Shown here: positions 33,106 through 41,027 of the stretch, piece by piece
How positions within the stretch are numbered: the first letter of the stretch is position 1
Layout of the letters: each line of letters begins with the position of its first letter
Assembly (NCBI GenBank): GCA_029907105.1
Contig: JARYMM010000020.1
Coordinates: 1 to 60,003 of the forward strand
Length of the DNA: 60,003 nt
Direction of reading: 5' to 3'
Source of the DNA: Anaerolineae bacterium
GTDB lineage: Bacteria; Chloroflexota; Anaerolineae; UBA3071
Position numbers and translations under genes: made by a program
Notes under the pieces: generated by a model
What the model saw: only the letters and a program-made list of their open reading frames with translations
Database searches by the model: none
What the model was told of the DNA's origin: nothing

Positions 33106-33263
33106 TCATGCTGAGTGGAACAAAGCATCTCGGCGTGTGAAGGAGACTCAGTGGATGGAAATTTGCTCTGAGGGGATCGTCAGATCCCCGGTTTTCGCCA
33201 GGATCTGACGATCCTGGCAGAGCGATTTTCCATCTAGAGACTCTTCGCTGCGCTCAGAGTGAC
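33106..33263. repeat. Nested foldback element
   Basis: A perfect 14-bp stem, GGATCGTCAGATCC (33174-33187) with GGATCTGACGATCC (33201-33214), lies inside a second stem (GATGGAAATTTGCTCTG against its near inverse, ending 33232). Outer ends GTCATGCTGAG and CTCAGAGTGAC are also inverted. It looks like a non-autonomous mobile or REP element; the outer ends resemble the MITE ends internally (CATGCTGAG). Confidence 0.7.
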
Positions 33264-33291
33264 TTTTGCGGTACTGCGATAGAACGCCATC

Positions 33292-33320
33292 TTGACAAAG
33301 GCGAGAAGCTGTGCTGTAAT
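33292..33320 (+). promoter_or_regulatory. Sigma70 promoter of the HIBADH-like gene
   Basis: TTGACA (33292-33297), a 17-base spacer and TGTAAT (33315-33320). The start site near 33327 leaves a leader of about 160 bases. Confidence 0.7.
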
Positions 33321-33488
33321 TGGAGCAGATGCTCAGCCCGAAGGGCCCTGGGATTCCGGGGCGTCGCCGCCGGGCCGCTGTGCGCAGTTCCCATCAGGCT
33401 GATCTCCTGTGGCGGCAGGCCATCAAGCCGCGCCAAGCCGCCTGACAAACTGTGCAGTTCAGACATGGACGAACGAGGAGGGTTCCCA

Positions 33489-34421
33489 ATGAAACCGAGG
33501 ATCGGGTTCATCGGCGTGGGCATTATGGGCAGGCATATGGCCACGCATCTATTGAACGCCGGATACGAGGTCGTGGCCTATGACATCGTGCCCGAGGCGC
33601 TGGACTACATCGTGAGCAAAGGGGCGGAGAGGGGCACGTCCTGCAGCGATGTGGCCCGGCGCAGTGATGTGATCATCTCCATGGTGCCCGATTCGCCCGA
33701 CGTGGAGAAAGTCGCCCTGGGCGAAGGGGGCATCATCGAAGCCGCCCGCCCCGGCCACATCTACGTGGATATGAGCACCATCGCCCCGGCGGTGGCGATC
33801 AGGGTGGCCGAGGAGCTGGGCAAGAAGGGCGTCCGCTGCCTGGACGCGCCGGTCAGCGGCGGCGACGTGGGGGCGAAGAACGCCACGCTGTCCATCATGG
33901 TGGGCGGTCCCGCCGACCTGTTGGAGGAGGTGCGGCCGATCCTGGAAGTCATGGGCAAGACCATCACCCTGTGCGGGCCAAACGGGGCCGGACAGACGGT
34001 GAAAGCCTGCAACCAGATCCAGGTGGCGCTGAACTTCGTCGGCATGGCCGAGGCGTTGGTGCTGGGAGCCAGGGCAGGGGTTGATCCGGCAATCATCGTC
34101 AGCGTCCTGAGCGGCGGCTACGCCCAGACGCGGGTGATGGATGTGCGCGGCCCCCGCGTCATCCAGGGCGACTTTGCGCCGGGTTTCAAGAGCAAGTTCC
34201 ACTACAAGGACCTGAACATCATCATGGAGACGGCAAAGGAACTCCTGGTCCCACTGCCGGCGACGGCGGTAGCCCATGAGCTGTTCAGCGCCCTTCTGGC
34301 CGCCGGCCGGGGTGACCTGGACCACTCGGCGGTGATCACCGTGCTGGAGGACCTGGCAGGGGTGCAGGCACGGACAGCAGGGACGGAAAGCAAGCACTCT
34401 TTGTCTGCGGGAGAGGCCTAA
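33489..34421 (+). CDS. 3-hydroxyisobutyrate dehydrogenase-family oxidoreductase
   Basis: A 310-residue NAD(P)-dependent beta-hydroxyacid dehydrogenase, the family of tartronate semialdehyde reductase GarR and HIBADH. Seen are the Rossmann motif GFIGVGIMG (residues 6-14), the substrate motif DAPVSGGDVGA, and the catalytic lysine in GAGQTVKACNQ (about residue 175). GAGGAGGG precedes the ATG at 33489; the open frame extends only eight codons upstream. It has its own promoter and converges with the binding-protein gene 14 bases away. The substrate is unknown; a link to sugar-acid breakdown is inferred. Confidence 0.92.
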   Translation: MKPRIGFIGVGIMGRHMATHLLNAGYEVVAYDIVPEALDYIVSKGAERGTSCSDVARRSDVIISMVPDSPDVEKVALGEGGIIEAARPGHIYVDMSTIAPAVAIRVAEELGKKGVRCLDAPVSGGDVGAKNATLSIMVGGPADLLEEVRPILEVMGKTITLCGPNGAGQTVKACNQIQVALNFVGMAEALVLGARAGVDPAIIVSVLSGGYAQTRVMDVRGPRVIQGDFAPGFKSKFHYKDLNIIMETAKELLVPLPATAVAHELFSALLAAGRGDLDHSAVITVLEDLAGVQARTAGTESKHSLSAGEA

Positions 34422-34435
34422 GGGCGAGCCCTCTG

Positions 34436-35713
34436 TTACCTGCCGCGGATTTCGGCGATGGCGGCCGTGATGCTGTCGAAGGCTCGTTGCAACGCCGCAG
34501 TCGGGTCGGCGCCCTCATCCAAGACAGACCTGAGCGCCGTGTCCATCGGCTCCCAGTAGGCATCCATCTCCGGGATGAGCGGGAAGGGCACACCACCGGC
34601 GAAGGCTGCAGCCGCCTGAGCTATCAGGGGGTCGGCAACCTCTACACCAAGCACGGCCGGGATGTGCCCTGCTTTGGCCGGATCGGCCAGCAACGCCTGC
34701 GCCTGCGGCGAGAGGAAGAACTCCATGAACGCCCAGGCTGCCGCCTGGGCGTCGCCGACGGCATTGGCACTCATGTAGATGTTCTCCGTCTGCACATAGC
34801 CGGAGAGATGGCCATCGCCATAGGCCGGCCAGGGGTCAATGGCCAGGTTCTGGGCACCGATGGCCCTGGCCAAACCGGCCATGTTCCAGGTGGCGTCAAT
34901 GATGATGCCCGCCTTGCCCGCCCGGAACAGGCTCACGTCGTTGTCCGTGTAGTACTCCGTCGGGCCGGCCTCCTTGAAGGAGTTGAGCAGGTTCAGCCAC
35001 TCCACGCCCCTGGCATCATTGAACAGTGGGTCGCCGTTCTCGTCCATCAACGCCCCGCCGATGCCATCCAGGTGGGCGGCGGCGAAGAAGAAGCCGTACT
35101 CCAGATCGGCACCCACCGTGTCACCGACCGTGGCCGCCCTGGCCGCCGCCACCAGTTCCTCGAAGGTCGCCGGAGCCTCGGCGATGATGTTCTTGTTGCG
35201 GTACATCACCACGCCCTTGACGGCCTGCGGCAGGCCGACCAGCGCCCCCTTGTACCTGACGGCGCTCAGGGCAGCAGGGTTGATGGTGCGCCGGAAGGCT
35301 TCGCCGGCCATGCCACCTACATCGGCAATGAGCCCGGCGTCGTAGAAGGCCGGGCCCCAGCCGGCGGCGCCGATGAGCAGGGCAGGCCCACCGCCGGCGG
35401 CTGCCGCCGTCTCGAACCTGCCGCTCAGCTCATCGAAGGGCACGTACAGCACATCGAACTGTACACCGGGATTCCCCGCCTGGAACGCGGCGATGACGTC
35501 GTTCAGCGACTCGATCTCGTTCTCGTTCCAGGCATGCCACAGGGTCACCGTGCTCTTCAGGCCCGCCGCTTCTGGCACCGCTGTGGGCTCAGGCGCTTTC
35601 TCCTCCACCGGCACAGGGACAGGCGTGGGTTGGGGCGTTGCCCGGGCACAGCCGGCTACAGGCAAACCGGCCACAACGACGAGCGCCACCAAGACCCAGA
35701 CAGTCTTTTTCAC
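34436..35713 (-). CDS. ABC solute-binding lipoprotein, second of the maltodextrin cluster
   Basis: A 425-residue family 1 binding protein. The signal peptide and lipobox read VVAGLPVAGC with a Pro-rich linker after. The lobes start at STVTLWHAWNENE and resemble maltose/multiple sugar-binding proteins. Start is taken as GTG at 35713 with GGAGGAG upstream; the open frame to 35767 is encoded by an octamer array and overlaps the GH57 stop. It is the last gene of the operon and probably gives the same permeases a second ligand range. Confidence 0.88.
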   Translation of the reverse strand: MKKTVWVLVALVVVAGLPVAGCARATPQPTPVPVPVEEKAPEPTAVPEAAGLKSTVTLWHAWNENEIESLNDVIAAFQAGNPGVQFDVLYVPFDELSGRFETAAAAGGGPALLIGAAGWGPAFYDAGLIADVGGMAGEAFRRTINPAALSAVRYKGALVGLPQAVKGVVMYRNKNIIAEAPATFEELVAAARAATVGDTVGADLEYGFFFAAAHLDGIGGALMDENGDPLFNDARGVEWLNLLNSFKEAGPTEYYTDNDVSLFRAGKAGIIIDATWNMAGLARAIGAQNLAIDPWPAYGDGHLSGYVQTENIYMSANAVGDAQAAAWAFMEFFLSPQAQALLADPAKAGHIPAVLGVEVADPLIAQAAAAFAGGVPFPLIPEMDAYWEPMDTALRSVLDEGADPTAALQRAFDSITAAIAEIRGR

Positions 35714-35714
35714 C

Positions 35715-35758
35715 CCTCTGCTCCTCCGCTTCTCCGCCCCTCCGCTCCCCTGCCCCCT
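35715..35758. repeat. Octamer array (CTCCTCCG-like)
   Basis: About five units (CTCCTCCG, CTTCTCCG, CCCCTCCG, CTCCCCTG) in the junction between the GH57 and binding-protein genes. On the minus strand its purine-rich face supplies the ribosome site. Confidence 0.6.
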
Positions 35759-35763
35759 ATCCC

Positions 35764-38700
35764 TCACGGTTTCAGCAACGGCAGTTGGGCAAAGTCATCG
35801 GGGGTCAGGACGCCCATGTTCTTCTCTTGCGAGGGCGGATAGTCGCTCAGGAATTCCTCCTGCGTCGGCGTTGCCCCCTCCGGCCAGGCCACATCCATGA
35901 TGCGCGTGTGATTGGTGTCCGCCGGCCCGCCGCCAATGCGCCATTGCTCCGCCTGCGGCTTCACGTCCCGTACCCGGCGCACGCCGGCGGAGGGGAACCC
36001 ATCCTGGCTCAGGAGCACCCCCAGGTAGCCCCAGGTCATCGGATCCCCCTTCTCGCCAAAGATGCTCCTGGCCACGCGCAGGGTCACCTGCCGCTTTGGC
36101 GCGTCCACGATCACCTTGACCGGAGTGCCTGACATCTCCACCGGCTTCCCCTCTTCGTCAGGCGTCAGCACCTTCTGGTGCCATCCTTCGACCCAGATGG
36201 CAACCTCCCAGCCGTTCCCCGGTTCCAGCGCCGCGTTGCGTCCCTCCAGAAGGAGCCGGGCACCGCTGCCCGCACCGGGGTCGGTATCCACGTAGATGTC
36301 GAAGGTCTGCACCGAAAGGCCGATGCCCGAGCCCCAAACGTTGTTGATGGGGCCATGGAGCTGGAACTTGAAGATCAGGCTTTTATCATCGTGGCTCACG
36401 GTAAAAGTGTCTATATCGAAGACGCCGGGCTCGAACACCTGGTCGGTGGGATAGGTGTAGGAACCGGGGCCGTGGTCATCGCCCTGGGGGTCAACGACCT
36501 CCAGAATCGTCTCCGCCAGCCCCAGGTCGGGGATGACCACCTGGGCCGGGCCGGCGACAGGCACGGCGGTCAGGTCACGGGCCGGCTCGCTGGCCACCGC
36601 CAGCATGTTCATGACGTCACCCGGCTCCACCTCGCCCAGCCACTCTAACGGCACTGCCAGTTCGATGACTTTCCCCTGCGAGGCCACCAGCTCCAGGGGC
36701 CGGCCAGGCTCCCAGGCGCCGTACCGGCCGACCTGCCAGAGCTGCGCCGAGGGCAGGCCGCCGGTGAGCGTCACCTCCGCCAGGTAGCCGGCGCGGAAAC
36801 CGAGCAAGGTCTTCTGCTCCTGCTTGGCGCTCAGGCGGGTGAAGGGATTACCGTTGGCCTGGCGAGGCAGCGAGAGGTAGACGCTGGCCATGGCCCCATC
36901 GCCCAGCGACGCCCAATCCTGGCGGGCATCCAGGCGGAAGTAGAGGTTCCTGGCGTCGAAGCCATAGTAGAAGGCGGCGATCACATCCTCGGCCCTGGCC
37001 TGTGCCCCGCCCTGCGCCTGGTGATACCCAGCCATAGCCCATTCCTCGACCTCGGCCAGGCCGTCAATCGTGGGCGTGAAGGGACCGGCGACCCCCTGAG
37101 TCGGCGGCACCGGCCGCCTGGGGATAATGGGCACCTGGACGAAGTCGGGCAGGGGCTCATCCAGCGCCTTGTAGACCTCAGCCAGCAAGGCCCGATAGGC
37201 GGTGTCGAAGTACTCGTCCACCCCCGAATCCTGATCGGCCCCGTACCACCAGAACCAGTCAGAGCCTTCGGCCAGGTACATGAAGTCCAGCGCCTGGGCC
37301 AGCTTCTCCGGCGTGGTCTGCTTCTTCTTGTAGAAATCGTACTGGGCCAGATCGTGACGGGTCTCCCTCAGATAGTCCCAGGCCGCGGTTTCCTCCGCTT
37401 CGCCGATCCAGGTGCCGTAGTCGGAGCTGAACCAGGCCCCCGGCCAGAGGTTTTCGATCTGGCGCTGGTCGGGGAACTTCTTCAGGTACTCGGAAGGGGT
37501 GATGGTCTGGATGGTTGTGCTCTCCGACAGCCTGGTGTACAGGGCATGGAAGAAAGCCTTGCCGTCATTGGGGTAGTACTCCCAGGCGTTCTCGCCATCC
37601 AGGATGACGCTCACCAGGTGCGGCCCTGCGGCCCTCTGCGCCTTCAACCGCTGGCGGATCGCCTCCAACCGGTCCATGAAGTCCTGGGCGGCCACCGCCC
37701 CAGGCATGCCGGAATACTCGAAGCCGATGAGATCGGAAAGGCGCAGATCGCGGAAGACGATGCCCACCTTGGGGCCGTCGCGGAACTGGACGGTATAGGG
37801 GCGGTAGAGGGCATCGGCCTCCTGCACGGTCTCGCGGCTATCGCGGGTGAAGCCGTCCATGCCCAGCGATTTGGCCAGCACGTGCTCGCCGCTGGCCATC
37901 CAGGTGTACCCCGCGTCGGCCACGAGCTTGACGATGTCCTGGGCCACGGCCCCTTCGGCCGGCCACAAGCCCCGTGGCTTGCGCCCGTAATGGGCCTCGT
38001 AGACCTCCACGCTCTTTTTCAGGTGGGCGATGGCATCCTGGGGGTAGGAGAAGCGTTTGGGCAACTCTGCCCCCGGGTCTCCCACGGCGGCCAGGTCGCT
38101 GTTGTAGATCAACGGCAGGATGGGATGGGCATAGGGCGTGGTAATGACCTCGATCTGGCCCCCGTCCTGCAATTCCTTGTGCTTGGGGATGACCGCTTTG
38201 ATCACTTCCAGGGCTTTGTCGAAGATGACCTTCTTGTCCGCCTCGCTGAAGTTGCGGCCCTTCTCCACCAGGCTCCTCAATGGCTCTTCGGCCAGAAAGT
38301 CGGGATCGAACCAGGCCAGGTTGAACCATACCTGCAGGTCGCGGAAGTCCTGTTCGGAGAAGCTCATCAAGGCGGCTTCGATCTCCTCGTCGCTGCTCCC
38401 CTTGCGCCTGTCCAGCAACTCCTTGTAGCGGGGGAAGCGGCCGACCATGTTGGTCCAGTTGGCATCGAAGAAGCGGCGCAGGATAAACCGTTTGTCATCG
38501 TCGCTCAGTTGGTCGGCCGGCTTTTCGGCCAGCACCCAGTAGACATCTTTGGCCCCAGCCGCGAAATCGTCCAGTTGGCGGATGAGCACCGGGGTCAGGT
38601 TGTAGGTCAGGTGCAGCCTGGGGTATTGCTCCAGGATGGCCACCATGTCGTAATAATCCTTGGTGGCGTGCACCCGTACCCAGGGCCGGGTGTAGACGCC

Positions 38701-38898
38701 CGTCTCGGGGTCCTTGTAGTACAGGGGCTGATGCTGGTGCCACAACAGGTTGAGGTAAAGCGGTTCCTCGCCCAACTCTCTCTCCAGGCCCTCTGCCGTA
38801 GGGAGAGGGACAGGCGAAGGAGTGGGAGTGGGCGAGGGCGTAGCCTTACAGGCAACCAGCAAGCTGGCGACAATGAATACAACTAACCACTTCTTCAT
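35764..38898 (-). CDS. GH57 alpha-glucan hydrolase lipoprotein with glucodextranase-type C-terminal module
   Basis: A 1044-residue exported glycosidase. The lipobox is LLVAC (Cys 17) and is followed by a Pro/Thr linker. The GH57 barrel starts with HQHQP (residues 54-58); the nucleophile is Glu 315 in GLWPAEG and the acid/base Asp 434 in LDGENAWE. Past about residue 640 a carbohydrate-module region and a glucodextranase-C-like module (DPQGDDHGPGSYTYPTD, about 810 onward) follow. It probably cleaves starch- or pullulan-like polymers at the cell surface and feeds maltodextrins to the importer encoded around it. AAGGAG precedes the ATG. Confidence 0.9.
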   Translation of the reverse strand: MKKWLVVFIVASLLVACKATPSPTPTPSPVPLPTAEGLERELGEEPLYLNLLWHQHQPLYYKDPETGVYTRPWVRVHATKDYYDMVAILEQYPRLHLTYNLTPVLIRQLDDFAAGAKDVYWVLAEKPADQLSDDDKRFILRRFFDANWTNMVGRFPRYKELLDRRKGSSDEEIEAALMSFSEQDFRDLQVWFNLAWFDPDFLAEEPLRSLVEKGRNFSEADKKVIFDKALEVIKAVIPKHKELQDGGQIEVITTPYAHPILPLIYNSDLAAVGDPGAELPKRFSYPQDAIAHLKKSVEVYEAHYGRKPRGLWPAEGAVAQDIVKLVADAGYTWMASGEHVLAKSLGMDGFTRDSRETVQEADALYRPYTVQFRDGPKVGIVFRDLRLSDLIGFEYSGMPGAVAAQDFMDRLEAIRQRLKAQRAAGPHLVSVILDGENAWEYYPNDGKAFFHALYTRLSESTTIQTITPSEYLKKFPDQRQIENLWPGAWFSSDYGTWIGEAEETAAWDYLRETRHDLAQYDFYKKKQTTPEKLAQALDFMYLAEGSDWFWWYGADQDSGVDEYFDTAYRALLAEVYKALDEPLPDFVQVPIIPRRPVPPTQGVAGPFTPTIDGLAEVEEWAMAGYHQAQGGAQARAEDVIAAFYYGFDARNLYFRLDARQDWASLGDGAMASVYLSLPRQANGNPFTRLSAKQEQKTLLGFRAGYLAEVTLTGGLPSAQLWQVGRYGAWEPGRPLELVASQGKVIELAVPLEWLGEVEPGDVMNMLAVASEPARDLTAVPVAGPAQVVIPDLGLAETILEVVDPQGDDHGPGSYTYPTDQVFEPGVFDIDTFTVSHDDKSLIFKFQLHGPINNVWGSGIGLSVQTFDIYVDTDPGAGSGARLLLEGRNAALEPGNGWEVAIWVEGWHQKVLTPDEEGKPVEMSGTPVKVIVDAPKRQVTLRVARSIFGEKGDPMTWGYLGVLLSQDGFPSAGVRRVRDVKPQAEQWRIGGGPADTNHTRIMDVAWPEGATPTQEEFLSDYPPSQEKNMGVLTPDDFAQLPLLKP

Positions 38899-38928
38899 AA
38901 TTCGGATTTCTCCTTGATCCAGTCTCTA

Positions 38929-38971
38929 CGTGGTGCGTGGTACGTTGTGCAACACGCAACACGCCCCACGG
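38929..38971. repeat. Heptamer-like GTGCGTG array with inverted arm
   Basis: GTGGTGCGTGGTACGTTG is followed by CAACACGCAACACG. It fills the gap between the GH57 and MalG-like genes. Confidence 0.6.
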
Positions 38972-38972
38972 G

Positions 38973-39866
38973 TCACCCCTTCACAGCCCCCAGGGTCAGA
39001 CCGGAGATCAGCCACTTTGAAGAGTAGAGGAACAGGGCCATAACGGGGATCATGACCAGGATAGAGGCCGCGGCGAAGTTGCCCCATTCCACGCGAAACT
39101 GGCCGGCCAGGGTCCAGATGCCCAGCGTCCAGGTGAACATCTCCGCCTTTTGCAGCATGATGCGGGCCAGCATGTAGTCGTTCCAGGCCGTCATGAAGTT
39201 GAAGAGAAAGACGATGGCCAGGGCCGGCGTGGAAAGGGGCAAGATAATGCGATAGAATGTGCCCATCCTGGAGGCCCCGTCAATCAGGGCCGCCTCTTCC
39301 AGGTCTGGGGGGATGGTATCGTAGTAGCCCTTCAGGATCCAGATACTGAAGGGCACCGAACTCACGGAGTAGGCGATGGCCAGACCCCGGTAAGAATTGA
39401 TCAGGTTCAGGCGCGCCGCTAGGATGTAGATGGGCACCATGAGCATGGCTGCCGGGATCATCTGGGTGGTGAGCAGAAAGATCAGACCCGGCGCCCGGCC
39501 TGGGAACCTCCAGCGGGAGAAAGCATAGGCCCCGGTGGCGGCCAGGATGACGCCGATGATGGCCGTGCTCACGGTGATGCTGAGACTGTTCCACAGCCAC
39601 AGCAGGAGAGGCTTGTCGAAGACCACCGTGTGATAGGCCTTTAATGTGGCATCATCGGGGATGATGGCCAGGGAGGTGGACAACAGCCGATCACCGGGCC
39701 GCAGGGAGACACTGAGGACCCGCAGCACTGGATAGACGGAGATGGCACAGGAGAGAATCAGGGCCAGGTGGATCAGAAGCCGCTTGAACGGGCTGTCGCC
39801 CCGGGCACTGCGGAAGAAGCGAGACAACGGGGCTTTTCTGCGTTGGGTTTTGACCAGAGTGCTCAT
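38973..39866 (-). CDS. Maltodextrin-type ABC permease (MalG-like)
   Basis: A 297-residue inner-membrane permease with six predicted helices and a standard EAA loop (DLEEAALIDGASRMGTFYRI, about residues 205-224). It overlaps the MalF-like gene by four bases (ATGA), so the two are translated together. It forms the maltodextrin channel with that protein. No ATPase is encoded in this operon. Confidence 0.93.
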   Translation of the reverse strand: MSTLVKTQRRKAPLSRFFRSARGDSPFKRLLIHLALILSCAISVYPVLRVLSVSLRPGDRLLSTSLAIIPDDATLKAYHTVVFDKPLLLWLWNSLSITVSTAIIGVILAATGAYAFSRWRFPGRAPGLIFLLTTQMIPAAMLMVPIYILAARLNLINSYRGLAIAYSVSSVPFSIWILKGYYDTIPPDLEEAALIDGASRMGTFYRIILPLSTPALAIVFLFNFMTAWNDYMLARIMLQKAEMFTWTLGIWTLAGQFRVEWGNFAAASILVMIPVMALFLYSSKWLISGLTLGAVKG

Positions 39867-40882
39867 TCGTACACCCCCTTGAGAGCGCCTGTCACCCGAA
39901 TGTACACCACGGCGAAGGCGAAAAGGAACAGAAAGGAGACCATGGCAAAGGCAGCCGAGAAGCCATAGCGGTTGTATTCAAAGGCCGCCCTGAAGAGCGC
40001 GGTCACCAGGATGTCTGTGGTCTCCAGCTCGTTGCGGTTGATCAGGAAGGGCACGTTGAAATTATTGAAGGTCCAGATAACGCCCAGGATGACCGCTGGC
40101 GTGAGCACGGGTTGCAACATAGGCAGGGTGATGGAGCGGAATTGCTGCCATGCTGAGGCTCCATCTATCTCCGCTGCCTCGTAGAATTCCCGGGAGATGC
40201 TCTGTAGCCCGCCCAGGATGATCACCATCATGAAGGGAATGCCCAGCCAGATGTTGGTGATGCAAGCGGCGGCAAAGTTCCACAAGGGATTGGCATACCA
40301 TTGAATGGGCTGAAGGCCAAGGCGTTGCAGCATGACGTTGACGAATCCGTACTCGTAGTGAAACTCCCCCCGCCAGGCCAACACGGCGATAACCTGCGGG
40401 ATGGCCCAGGGGAAGACGAGGAGGGTGCGATACAGGCCTCGCCCCCGCATGGGGCGATTGAGGAGCAGGGCCAGGGCCATTCCCCCGAGGACATGGAAAA
40501 CCACATTAACGGCCGTCCACAGAACCGTCCGTCCCAGGACAGGGAAGAATTTGGCCTGTTTCAGCACGGGTTCGGTGAACACCCAGCGCAGATTCTCTAT
40601 GCCCTGCGCCAGGCTCAGGGTGTACTCGCGGAAGTGGCGCAGGCTCATGTTGGTGAAGGCCAGCCTGACCTCGTAGCCGATGGGATAGACGACGAGCAGG
40701 GCCAGGCCGACGGCAGCCGGCGCCAGCAACATGTAGGGCAGCGTGTACCTGCTCTTGAGGAGCCTCCCCAAAACCAGGTAGAGGATGACTTCGAGGGCCA
40801 GGGCACCCAGGAGGGTGAAGGCAACCATACCGCCTACCTGCCCCAGGCTCCGCACAATGACCTCGCCGGTTAATGCTTCCAT
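39863..40882 (-). CDS. Maltodextrin-type ABC permease (MalF-like)
   Basis: A 339-residue permease. It has an extra N-terminal hydrophobic region (residues 15-40) before the core helices, as in some maltose permeases, and the EAA loop EFYEAAEIDGASAWQQFRSI. It follows the maltose-binding protein gene after a gap with two hairpins. Confidence 0.92.
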   Translation of the reverse strand: MEALTGEVIVRSLGQVGGMVAFTLLGALALEVILYLVLGRLLKSRYTLPYMLLAPAAVGLALLVVYPIGYEVRLAFTNMSLRHFREYTLSLAQGIENLRWVFTEPVLKQAKFFPVLGRTVLWTAVNVVFHVLGGMALALLLNRPMRGRGLYRTLLVFPWAIPQVIAVLAWRGEFHYEYGFVNVMLQRLGLQPIQWYANPLWNFAAACITNIWLGIPFMMVIILGGLQSISREFYEAAEIDGASAWQQFRSITLPMLQPVLTPAVILGVIWTFNNFNVPFLINRNELETTDILVTALFRAAFEYNRYGFSAAFAMVSFLFLFAFAVVYIRVTGALKGVYE

Positions 40883-40901
40883 AGCGAACCCTGCTCTTTC
40901 C

Positions 40902-40953
40902 GTCAGGCCAGGTGACAGTCACAGTATTCCTCAGAGATGACTGTCACCTGACC
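40902..40953. repeat. CAGGTGACAGTCA palindrome, second copy
   Basis: Arms CAGGTGACAGTCA (40909-40921) and TGACTGTCACCTG (40938-40950) are a perfect 13-bp inverted repeat. It is a relative of the element at 700-755. Here it lies between the binding-protein and permease genes. Confidence 0.8.
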
Positions 40954-40961
40954 TTAATCAT

Positions 40962-41003
40962 AAAAAGCACGAGGAACAAGAGAATCGCTTCCCTCGTTCC
41001 TCG
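40962..41003 (-). terminator. Hairpin with T-run after the maltodextrin-binding-protein gene
   Basis: On the minus strand CGAGGAAC (40996-41003) pairs with GTTCCTCG (40970-40977), followed by TGCTTTTTA. It lies 25 bases after the binding-protein stop and could partly terminate transcription before the permease genes. Confidence 0.6.
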
Positions 41004-41027
41004 CCTGACATACCTCTATTATCCTTA

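Larger units (their letters stand above)
32908..33488. other. Divergent intergenic region
   Basis: It carries a promoter for each side and a foldback element at 33106-33263. No coding potential was recognised; a minus-strand open frame across 33254-33544 overlaps the real promoter and start and is rejected. Confidence 0.7.

Noticed and set aside
37021-38886. A 621-codon plus-strand frame antisense to the GH57 gene
   Set aside because: A shadow frame of a high-GC gene; the GH57 motifs and catalytic residues are on the minus strand.
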